A DNA stretch of 64,000 bases, taken from assembly GCA_964523405.1 (NCBI GenBank), contig CAZGAQ010000018.1, positions 26,049 through 90,048 of the forward strand, in the 5' to 3' direction. Made by a program: the position numbers and the translations under genes. Within the stretch, counting starts at the first letter, position 1; every line of letters starts with the position of its first letter. Below the pieces are notes generated by a model. The model ran no database searches, was not told where the DNA came from, and saw nothing but the letters and a program-made list of their open reading frames with translations. This document shows positions 46,601-54,900 of the stretch, piece after piece. Origin of the DNA: CAZGAQ01 sp964523405. Lineage in GTDB: Bacteria > Planctomycetota > Phycisphaerae > UBA1845 > Fen-1342.

Positions 46601-46748
46601 GCTCGACGCCGCACTGCTGCAGCGCTGCTATGGCATGCTCCGCAGCCCGGTCTTCCCGATGGAGGCCGAGCAGCTTGATCTGAACCGGGACGGCCTCATC
46701 AGCTTCCCGGACGTTCAGGGTCTGATGGGGCTGATCGGCGGACCGTAG
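43620..46748 (+). CDS. Large secreted dockerin protein with two DFSNF-type modules
   Basis: The 1042-aa protein has a signal peptide (RFVLIAIAVWGLSADAQA). It carries N-terminal repeats with GSELDALYLAKDTNYLYVGL and, near 390, GSELDGLFAANDSQFLYLGL. Two copies of the module found in the 41761 protein follow, at about 470-612 (TFDNFNLSGTYGSW) and about 818-963 (DFSNFTLSATYGRW). It ends with a dockerin-like Ca2+ pair: DADCNGRNDLLDAALL and DLNRDGLISFPDVQGL. No catalytic domain is obvious; the GSELD blocks look like CBM9-type strands. A role in binding polysaccharide is inferred. GGGGAAAGAG precedes ATG 43620; a TTG at 43605 is less likely. Confidence 0.88.
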   Translation: MKRFVLIAIAVWGLSADAQANPPGPLDGQSIPANFAAAKRLGVQTNHTGVGDVTSLQPIQVFSPGSELDALYLAKDTNYLYVGLAGNLLEVGNPFLIFVDNPYDYGQAELWTEGVAGPPFALQMAGRRVVVSDNGTPDDPADDTYTVVPNSGTQMPTCGSDFTGWDYALAVDTAFGSLYAHEYLLYSYPVGTANAADLCYYRDGRVPCDPTPGNPSDPALPLYAMRNLVASSPLNDGNETFEGGQPQFGYQRGGFDNTNTVGVTTTSATQAGTARKGLEIAIPLANIGDAGLYGDETIHLVILTMDVDEYHEYTVSGIYGSFMNQALPSLAGTACGAPQSLGLRPDLRTIASCLTVNLATLSYIGTSALLDGVIDPNDYSGDAAVLTQQCPTSGGDAAQLADVLKPVQNGSELDGLFAANDSQFLYLGLTGNLAAVTSALNVFVDADPGAGSHVLAFNPGPEAYTATPVTTFDNFNLSGTYGSWSSATITSGPASYRVQATGGFGGGYYDINPNVSLAGGLLIQLQVTLGPDCSPGGVLCSLVDEDITEHRWSWFGLEPGNSYTLTADLAHGDTVNTGSIAGLDLTQISFFHIQADMPTTDVTFEDLAILSVQSGVESILALNGNELPNGPLDALQAGFQPDAPVGYDYAYSVNVSYTPHLASVTYFDLLSSQYAFRGAVVPESGSAVLTDGGGLVARNPNGLQMAFNNWNTSGVLGCQNGSACFSDSAATVAALALPATTGMEMAIPLADLGLAPADLPRVLQLWTLVADRQGAASNQSLPSMRNATGLGNQVVNPGSPPVNFTNTASGATTGALLSDFSNFTLSATYGRWSTGTFTSGPTSFRVQSTDWGGGLYDLQPDVDAAGATTMVLDFTFNPGNQADKLVVILVDADNTQRVYRFDDLATTGTYHLTRDLASFNNDNNPGTIPGLDLGHLAVFHIAGAYNHGNPGVPMDATFDNLQLLGGFHNYEARAARICLSTVPADADCNGRNDLLDAALLQRCYGMLRSPVFPMEAEQLDLNRDGLISFPDVQGLMGLIGGP

Positions 46749-46898
46749 GCACACCTGTTCCCGTGCCCTCTGCCGGGCGGCTTTGCGACGTACGCGGCGC
46801 TGCCCCGAAGACTCCGCGATCAGCCGGTCTCCGCCGAACGGGTCCCCGGCTATACCGAAGACGGGCCCGTTCGTGGTTTTCGAAAAGGGCCTTGCCGC

Positions 46899-49337
46899 AT
46901 GCGTATCCGCCGTCTCGCGCTCACCAGCCTCCTGTTGGCAACTGTGTGCGCCACTGCCGCCGGCGCGCGCGCGGCCATCGGCTTTGCCGAAAACCAGTCC
47001 GACCGCATTCGTCTCTGGAACACGGGCTACTACGAACTCGCTTTTCGCAAAGCCGACGGCCGCCTCCTGTACATTGTGGACCAGACGACGGGGCTGCAGG
47101 TCTCACCGGGCAACGTCCACGGTCCATGGGTGCTCAAGTTCAGCGACAATACCTGGCTCGACGGCGAGAGCTTCTCGCCCACCAACTCGTCACGGCGCTT
47201 CACGTATTCCTGGAATGCGCAGACCTCCGTCCTGACCCTGCAGTACACCGCGACCGGTACCTACGCGTGCAGCGTCACCCTCACCGTCATCCCGACGGAG
47301 GGCTCCGAGTGCAACACGACGCTGACGTTGAGCAATGGCTCGATGTTCGAGGTTCAGCTCCTCTCCTACCCGGTCAACCTGTCGTTCCTGCGCAGTCAGA
47401 TTGAAGCGGTGTACATGCCTTACATGGAAGGCATGCGCCTCCTGCCCGGCTTCTTCCCCAGCTACGACTTCTCCGGCCGGTACCCCGGGCGCATGTTCGC
47501 CGACTTTGCCTACACCGACCTGACCAGCGGCAGCTTCGCCGTCTACGTCGTCCAGGACGTGCAGACGCCCATCAAGCCCGCGAGCTGGTTGATCCTCCGC
47601 GACACCTACGCCGGCGGCGTGAACAAGTACCACCACGACTACGAGACGGCCGTCGGCGCTGGCGGAACTTGGGTTTCTCCCGCCACGGTACTCAACGTCG
47701 GCACGCCGCTCAGCCAAGCGATGGCCGCCTACTGGACGCGCTGCGGCCATGGCGAAATGCCCACCCTCTCCGAGAAGCTCGGCCCCACCTTGCTTGGCAA
47801 GCTCGCCGGCGCCGTCCTGCTCAAACGCGACCTGCTCCAAGGCAATTGGACGTTCGCCTCCTTTCAGAGCTTCCTGCCCAATCTCCCCGCAGGCAACCTG
47901 CTCCATATCGTGTCTTTCTGGCCGCGCGGGTTTGATGAGAACTACCCCGACTATCTGCCGCCGAACTCCTCGCTCGGCACTCTGGCCGACCTCCAGAATC
48001 TCGTGGCCTACGCCCGCTCGACCGGCCACCTCGTCATGCCCTATACGAACCCGACCTGGTGGGACGATCAGTCGCCCACTCTCGCTATGCTCGGCACCGG
48101 CATCGCCGTCCGCAACCGCGCCGGCAGCCTGGTTTACGAGACTTACAGCGGCCACGGTGGCTACGTCGTCTGCCCGCACTCCCCCGCCGTCATCGCCTGC
48201 CAGGACGAGACGCGGATCGAGTTCACTCAGACGGTCCCCTGCGATTTCGTCTTCGAGGACCAGCTCGGCGCCCGCGACGCCCCGACCTATGCCGCCCACG
48301 TCAGCGCGCCCGACCCGCTGCGCTACACGCAGGGCCTCATCGATGTGGCCGCCCGCACGGCGGCCTGCCTGCCCAACATGACCGAAGGCGGCTGTGACCG
48401 CCTCGGCTGGTACGAAACCGGCTTCTGCAACACGCTCAAGCTCGGCTGGTACTCCTGGCCCGCCAGCACGTTTACCCCCTACCCCATGGCCCCGCTGTGG
48501 GCGCACCAGAATCTGTACTTCAACTGCCACAACCTGGCGGGGACGTGCATGGCCAACGACTTGCCGTCGCTCACGTACTACGTGTCGATGGGCTACGCGC
48601 TGTCGTACGACCTCGCGCTGCTCGACGCGAGTTGGCTAAACCTCCTGGACTGCTGCCAGAAACAGCTCCTGGCACCCCTCATCGCCCAGCCGATGACTGG
48701 GTTCGAGCTGCTCCCCACCAGCGGCCGGACACGCACGACCTTTGGCGACGGGACAGCCATCACCGCCAATCTGACGACGACGGCACTCGCACAGGATAGC
48801 CACGTGGTCGCCCCCAACGGCTTCCTCGCGGAGCGCGACGGGGCCGTTCTCGGCGGCGTGCTGACCATGCTGCACGGCCAGACGTTGGCCGGTGCCGATC
48901 CGCACTACCTGTTCCTCCAGTACTCGGGCGGCCGCATCACAATCAGCCAGCCGCGCGGCGACAACACGCCGCTCACCTTGCCGCGCCCGAACGACTGGAC
49001 CGATGCCGCGCGCGTCCGCGCCGTCGCGATCACGACGGCAGGCGTCGAGCTCAGCCAGCCTGTCACGGTGCAGGGCGCGACCCTCACGGTGAACTACGCG
49101 GCCACGGTCTCCGGCCAGGCGATCCGCTCGTTCGCGGTCATCTATTGCCGGCCGGGCGACGCGGACTGCGATGGCGTGTTCACGCCAGCCGATCTGCAGA
49201 CCCTGAGTCCCTGCCTCGCAGGCCCCGGCGTCGACCCCGGCCCGACGTGCTCCAGCGCGTTCGACACGGACGCCGACGGCGACGTGGACCTCGGCGATTG
49301 CGCCGCATTGCAGGTCGCCTTCAGTAGTGGTACATGA
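46899..49337 (+). CDS. Secreted DUF6259-like glycosidase with C-terminal dockerin
   Basis: The 812-aa protein has a signal peptide (ALTSLLLATVCATAAGARA), a beta-rich N-terminal half and a barrel-like middle (about 330-600: LLHIVSFWPRGFDENYPDY, GHLVMPYTNPTWWDDQSP, PCDFVFEDQLGARD). This resembles the DUF6259 group of putative glycoside hydrolases; FEDQLGARD carries candidate acids. The tail has dockerin loops DADCDGVFTPADLQ and DTDADGDVDLGDCAALQ. Function as a glycosidase is inferred from fold-like pattern and from the neighbouring GH97 gene. Start supported by AAAGGG 9 nt upstream. Confidence 0.75.
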   Translation: MRIRRLALTSLLLATVCATAAGARAAIGFAENQSDRIRLWNTGYYELAFRKADGRLLYIVDQTTGLQVSPGNVHGPWVLKFSDNTWLDGESFSPTNSSRRFTYSWNAQTSVLTLQYTATGTYACSVTLTVIPTEGSECNTTLTLSNGSMFEVQLLSYPVNLSFLRSQIEAVYMPYMEGMRLLPGFFPSYDFSGRYPGRMFADFAYTDLTSGSFAVYVVQDVQTPIKPASWLILRDTYAGGVNKYHHDYETAVGAGGTWVSPATVLNVGTPLSQAMAAYWTRCGHGEMPTLSEKLGPTLLGKLAGAVLLKRDLLQGNWTFASFQSFLPNLPAGNLLHIVSFWPRGFDENYPDYLPPNSSLGTLADLQNLVAYARSTGHLVMPYTNPTWWDDQSPTLAMLGTGIAVRNRAGSLVYETYSGHGGYVVCPHSPAVIACQDETRIEFTQTVPCDFVFEDQLGARDAPTYAAHVSAPDPLRYTQGLIDVAARTAACLPNMTEGGCDRLGWYETGFCNTLKLGWYSWPASTFTPYPMAPLWAHQNLYFNCHNLAGTCMANDLPSLTYYVSMGYALSYDLALLDASWLNLLDCCQKQLLAPLIAQPMTGFELLPTSGRTRTTFGDGTAITANLTTTALAQDSHVVAPNGFLAERDGAVLGGVLTMLHGQTLAGADPHYLFLQYSGGRITISQPRGDNTPLTLPRPNDWTDAARVRAVAITTAGVELSQPVTVQGATLTVNYAATVSGQAIRSFAVIYCRPGDADCDGVFTPADLQTLSPCLAGPGVDPGPTCSSAFDTDADGDVDLGDCAALQVAFSSGT

Positions 49338-49456
49338 TGCACAGCCCCGCCGCGTTCCGGCGGGTACCCGGGCTGCGACGATGCCCAACGGCCCCGGCAC
49401 GTCCCGCGAAATCGCCGCTGCCCCGCTTCCGCACTCCTCGCGGGTAGGACACGCCG

Positions 49457-51532
49457 ATGCTTCGCACCCTGAGTACCTGGACTGGACTGCTGATGTCGCT
49501 CGCGGGCCTCGCGCAAGCGGAGGTCCCGACCGCGCCGCGACCACTCACGGTCTCGTCGCCGGACAAGACGATCACGCTCACCTTCGCCCTGCGCGATGGC
49601 ATCCCGACCTACCGGGTCGAGCGCGCGGGCCAACCGGTCATCGAAACCTCACGCCTGGGCTTCCGCCTGCTGCGCGGCCCAGTCCTGGACGGCGGTTTCA
49701 TGCTCGCCGCCAGCCAGACCGACAGCGTCGACCAGACCTGGACGCAGGTCTGGGGCGAAGACCAGGAGATTCGCGACCAGCACAACGAGCTGCAGGTTGA
49801 GCTGAAGGAGGCCGCCGGCGCGGCGCGCCGGTTGAGCGTCCTCTTCCGTGTCTTCAACGACGGCCTGGGCTTCCGCTACGTCATTCCAGCGCAACCCGGC
49901 CTCGCCGAGCTCGAAATCGACGACGAGTTGACGGAGTTCGTGCTCCCCGACGACCACAAGGCCTGGTGGATTCCCGGCCTGCGGCCCAACCGCTACGAAT
50001 ACCACTACCGGTGCACGCCGCTGACTGAGCTCAAGAAGGTCCACACGCCGCTCACGCTTGAAACCAAAGACGGCTTGTGCCTCAGCTTCCACGAGGCCGC
50101 CCTCCTCGACTATCCCGCCACGACCCTCGTGCGCACCGGCGGCTACACGCTCAAGACAGACCTGATTCCGTGGTCGGATGGCGTGCGCGTGCGCGGCCCG
50201 GCGCCCCTCACGACCCCCTGGCGCACCATCCAGATCGCCGACAAGCCCGGCGGGTTGATCGAGTCGCACCTCATCCTCAACCTCAACGAGCCGTGCAAGC
50301 TCACCGACACGTCCTGGATCGAGCCGGGCAAGTTCGTTGGTGTCTGGTGGGAAATGCACATCGGCAAGAGTACCTGGAACTCCGGCCCCAAGCATGGCGC
50401 CACCACCGCGAACGTCAAACGCTACATCGATTTCGCCGCCCAGCACGGCATCGGCGGCGTCCTCGCAGAAGGCTGGAATGAGGGCTGGGACGGCGACTGG
50501 ATTCGCAATGGCGACAAGTTCAGCTTCACCAAGCCCTACCCGGATTTCGACCTCGCAGCGCTCGTGAAGTACGCCGCCGAGCACAACGTCCACCTGGTCG
50601 GGCACCACGAGACCGGCGGCGATGTCGAGAATTACGAACGGCAGGCCGAGGCCGCCTTCGCCCTCTGCCAGAAGCTCGGCATCCGCACCGTCAAGACCGG
50701 CTATGTGTCCTACGAGGTCGGCATCCCGCGCGCGCTCGATGGCGTACGCGGCACGGAGTATCACCACGGCCAGTTCATGGTGCGGCACTTTCAGAAGATC
50801 GTCGAGCTCGCCGCCAAGTATCACATCATGCTCGACGTGCACGAGCCGGTGAAGGACACCGGCGAGCGCCGCACTTGGCCCAACATGATGACTCGCGAGG
50901 GCGCCTGCGGCACGGAATACGACGCCTGGGGCGGCCACGAACGCAATCCGCCGGAGCACACGACGATCCTTCCGTTCACCCGCCTGCTCTCCGGCCCAAT
51001 GGACTACACCCCCGGCATCTTCAACCTCACCGGCTACCCGAACGGCAATCGCGTCAGCACGACCCTCGCCAAGCAACTTGCCCTCTACGTCGTGCTCTAT
51101 AGCCCGATTCAGATGGCCGCCGACCTGCCCGAGAACTACGCGGCCAAGCCGGCCCCCTTTCAGTTCATCAAAGACGTGCCCACGGACTGGGCGATGACCA
51201 AGGTTCTCGACGCCTGCATCGGCGACTATGTCACGATCGTCCGCCGCGACCGCCACAGCGCCGACTGGTACCTCGGCAGCATCACGGACGAGCAGCCCCG
51301 CGACCAGGAAATCGCCCTGAGCTTCCTCGATCCCCAGCAGTCGTACACCGCCGAGGTCTATCGCGACGACAATGCTGCCGACTGGGACAAAAACCCCTAC
51401 GCCATCGTCATCGAGCAACAGCCCGTCACCGCACAGACCAAGCTGTCGCTCCACCTCGCGCCGGGCGGCGGCGCGGCCATCCGCTTCCGGGCGGCGGCCA
51501 CCGGCCAGCGCTCGGACGCGCCGGGCAAGTAG
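49457..51532 (+). CDS. Glycoside hydrolase family 97 (SusB-like) enzyme
   Basis: The 691-aa secreted protein (signal MLRTLSTWTGLLMSLAGLAQA) aligns across the GH97 family: an N-terminal beta-supersandwich, a central TIM barrel, and a C-terminal beta domain. Key motifs are VGVWWEMHIGKSTW, HLVGHHETGGDVENY (Glu about 383), and REGACGTEYDAWGGHE then TILPFTRLLSGPMDYTPG (about 480-515). The conserved glutamates fit the inverting alpha-glucosidase branch rather than the Asp-nucleophile alpha-galactosidase branch, though I cannot be certain. It likely removes alpha-linked glucose from oligosaccharides. Last gene of the glycan run. Confidence 0.93.
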   Translation: MLRTLSTWTGLLMSLAGLAQAEVPTAPRPLTVSSPDKTITLTFALRDGIPTYRVERAGQPVIETSRLGFRLLRGPVLDGGFMLAASQTDSVDQTWTQVWGEDQEIRDQHNELQVELKEAAGAARRLSVLFRVFNDGLGFRYVIPAQPGLAELEIDDELTEFVLPDDHKAWWIPGLRPNRYEYHYRCTPLTELKKVHTPLTLETKDGLCLSFHEAALLDYPATTLVRTGGYTLKTDLIPWSDGVRVRGPAPLTTPWRTIQIADKPGGLIESHLILNLNEPCKLTDTSWIEPGKFVGVWWEMHIGKSTWNSGPKHGATTANVKRYIDFAAQHGIGGVLAEGWNEGWDGDWIRNGDKFSFTKPYPDFDLAALVKYAAEHNVHLVGHHETGGDVENYERQAEAAFALCQKLGIRTVKTGYVSYEVGIPRALDGVRGTEYHHGQFMVRHFQKIVELAAKYHIMLDVHEPVKDTGERRTWPNMMTREGACGTEYDAWGGHERNPPEHTTILPFTRLLSGPMDYTPGIFNLTGYPNGNRVSTTLAKQLALYVVLYSPIQMAADLPENYAAKPAPFQFIKDVPTDWAMTKVLDACIGDYVTIVRRDRHSADWYLGSITDEQPRDQEIALSFLDPQQSYTAEVYRDDNAADWDKNPYAIVIEQQPVTAQTKLSLHLAPGGGAAIRFRAAATGQRSDAPGK

Positions 51533-51965
51533 CGCGGCGACGAGACCAAGTCGGGTGCAGCACGCCACGTACCTGACTTGCTGGCCATCGCGCTGCAACC
51601 CGCCGTCGCCTGACCAGGTGTCTCGGCCAGGCAGCGACAGCGTTATCTCATTTGCACATCGGATGTTACTCTCACTCTATCCCCCGCGAAATGCCGTCCC
51701 AGCGTGCCCCCGGGAGCGTGGCGACCCCGCGACACACCATCACCCCGCAGAATTCGCAGGAAGGTATGTTACAATGCGGCTGCAATCGCCGAATTCGAAG
51801 GGCGTGATCGGGCACGGGGATGGGACAGGCGGGCTGGCGTCCGCCCCATCTGTAGTTGAGTCCCCGCCGCAGCACCATGGCCGGGCCTAGCCTGCGGTCT
51901 GTGAACTTGCGCGCTTCAAGTCGGCCTCGCATCGTCTTGTCAGACATCGTCTCAGGAGCACCGTC
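51533..51965. other. Intergenic region before the C25 protease gene
   Basis: This 430-bp gap has no gene. A possible -10 TACAAT (51770-51775) lies in an otherwise GC-rich sequence; no convincing -35 pairs with it. The end holds the leader of the protease gene. Confidence 0.4.
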
Positions 51966-54900
51966 ATGAAAGCGGACCGCTCACACGTCGGCACGCTGCG
52001 CGCGCGCGCCTTGGTAACAACCATCATCCTCTGCGCATGGGGCGGCTCCGCCTTCGCCGAACCCGGCGCGGTACGCGTCCCCCTGCAGTTGCCGACTCTG
52101 GGAATCGCGGCCGATGCGCAGCGACTGGTGACCTTCGCCGCCCCGCAGGCCCAGTGGCTTTGTGACGTCGGCGAGCCCGCCATACCGTGGCACGTCGTCA
52201 CCGTGCTTCTACCACCGGATGCGATCGTTGAGACCGCCACGATCGAACTGCTCGACGCTCAATGGGAGACATTCCCCGGAACGTGGACCGTGGCCCCCAC
52301 CCCTCCCTGCGCCACCTGGATAGGCGATGCGCCGCAGATCGAGTGGCCGACCGACCGCATGCTGGTCACCGGTCGCGATGTGTCCATCTACAGCCGCTCT
52401 GGCTGGTGGCCGCAGGAGGATGTCCGCCTGCTGGCCGCGGGGCGCCTGCGGAAGTGGCGGCTCGTCCAGGCGGCGATCCCGCTGGTAAAGTACAACCCGG
52501 CCGCCGGCACTCTGTTGTCCTGCACCGGCGGCACCCTCGTCGTTCGTTACGAGGTGCAGCCGCCCGGAGAGTCCCGCAGCGCCCGGGAGCGTGCTGAGTT
52601 CGCCGACTCCATCGGCGAGCCAACCGTGCGCGGTGCCGCGCTCAACTACGCCGAGTTCGGCGGCGTTTATCACGCCGGCGGCCTGCCGCGCGACGGCGTG
52701 ACCCCAGGCTACGTCATCATCACGACGGCGGCGATTCAATCCGCCTCGGCGAAACTGGCCGACTTTGTCGCCGCTAAGCAAGCCCAGGGTTACGCCACCT
52801 CCGTGATAACCGAAGCTACCTGGGGCGGCGGCACCGGCAACACGGCCGCGGAGAACATCCGCGCGTGGCTGGCGAGCCATTACGCCACCGACCACATCGA
52901 GTACGTCCTGCTGATCGGCAACCCGCATCCGACGACCGGCACCGTGCCGATGAAGATGCTCTGGCCGCGGCAGAACGCTTCTGCCGACCGCGAGTCTCCC
53001 TCGGACCTGTACTATGCCGACCTGACGGGTAACTGGGATTTGGACGGCGACGGCAACTACGGTGAATTCACCGGTGACTTCGGCACCGGCGGCGTCGACC
53101 GCTTCTGGGAAGTGACCGTCGGACGCATCCCGAACTACGGCTCAATCACCGAACTCGATGGCATCCTGCAGAAGATCCTCACGTATCAGGCGCAGCCGCT
53201 TAGCGCCGTGGCTTGGCGCCGCAGCGCGCTGCTGCCTATGAAGGACTCGGACGCCTCGACGGCCGCTTTCCGGCTCGCCGAACAGATCAAGACCAACACC
53301 CTGATTCCTGCTGGGTGGACATATCACCGCATCTATGACACCGACGAGGGGCTTGTTCCGCCTCCGGAGACGATGCCATGCACGATGCCCAACGTGACCA
53401 ATGTCTGGAAGGCGGGCACCTTCGGACTGGTCCTTTGGTGGACACACGGCTCCGCAACCAGCGCCGTCAGCGTCATGGACACGAGCTACGCCGCGCAGTT
53501 GACCGACAACTACCCCGCGCACGCCTTCCAGGTCTCCTGCACGAACGGCTACCCCGAGAGCAGCAGCAATCTCGCGTACACCTTACTCAAGAAGGGCGTG
53601 GTCAGCACGGTCGCCGCGTCCCGCGTGTCGTGGTACACGGTGGGCGAGGACGACTTCCGCAACAAGAACTCGAACGCGGGGTGCTCCTATGAGTATGCCC
53701 TGCGCGTGGTCAACGAGAATGCGGCCACCGGCAACGCGCTCCAGGACCTCAAGCGCTGCATGACCCCGTCCAACCGTGAGTTCTGGATGAACTACACGGA
53801 CTTCAACCTCTACGGCGACCCCGCCGGCCGCATCCTGCCGCGCTGCGCCCGGCGCTATGTCAAGGCCGACGCGCCGGCCGGCGGCGACGGCACCGGCTGG
53901 CCCTCAGCCTACCGCGACCTGCAGGACGCCCTGCGCGACGGCGCCCGCGAAATCTGGGTTGCCGCCGGCACCTACACACCCGACCGCGGCACCGGCACGC
54001 GTACCGCCGCCTTCTACCTCGGCTACGAAACGTCTCTCTACGGCGGTTTCGCTGGCACGGAATCCAGCCTTGACGAGCGCAACCCGGAAACCCACGTCAC
54101 GATCCTGAGTGGCGACCTGGCCGGCAACGACGGCCCCAACTTCGCGAACAACGCCGAAAACAGCTACAACGTCCTCGTCAGCCGCGGCGCCGACGAGCGT
54201 TCCGTCCTCGACGGCTTCACCGTCACCGGCGGCAATGCCAACGGCAACTACTGGCTCTACCTGTCCGGGGCCGGCCTGTACGTCTACTCCGACAGCGGCC
54301 CGACGGTCCGCAACTGCCGCTTTGTGGCCAACCACGTGAACTCCTACGGCGGCGCCGTGTACGGCGACACCGGTTCGATGCCGACCTTTGTGAACTGCAC
54401 GTTTGCCGGCAACTACGCCGGCACGCAGGGCGGCGGCGTCGCCGGCGTGACGCGCGCCCGCCTCACCTTCGTGGACTGCACGTTCTCCGGCAATTCCGCC
54501 GCCACCGGCGCCGGCGTCTCCCACGTCGCCGACTCCAGCACGCACGCGCGCTCCGCCTTCATCGCCAACACGGCCACGGGCAACGGCGGCGCCGTCCGCT
54601 GCTACGGCAACAGCATTGCCTTCCACAACTGCCGCTTCGTGGCCAACACGGCCGGCACACTCGGCGGCGCCGTCCAGAACGAGGCGGCCACACCGACCTT
54701 CGCCAACTGCCTCTTCAACGGCAACCAGGCCCGCAACGGCGGCGGCGCCGTCTACACGACCGACACCAACAGCCATCCGCGCTTCGTCAACTGCACCTTC
54801 ACCAGCAACACGGCCACCAGCGCCTACGCCCAGGGCGGCGCCATCCGGCACATGGACGCCGCGCGCCCCAGCACCAGCATCAACTGCATCTACTGGAACA

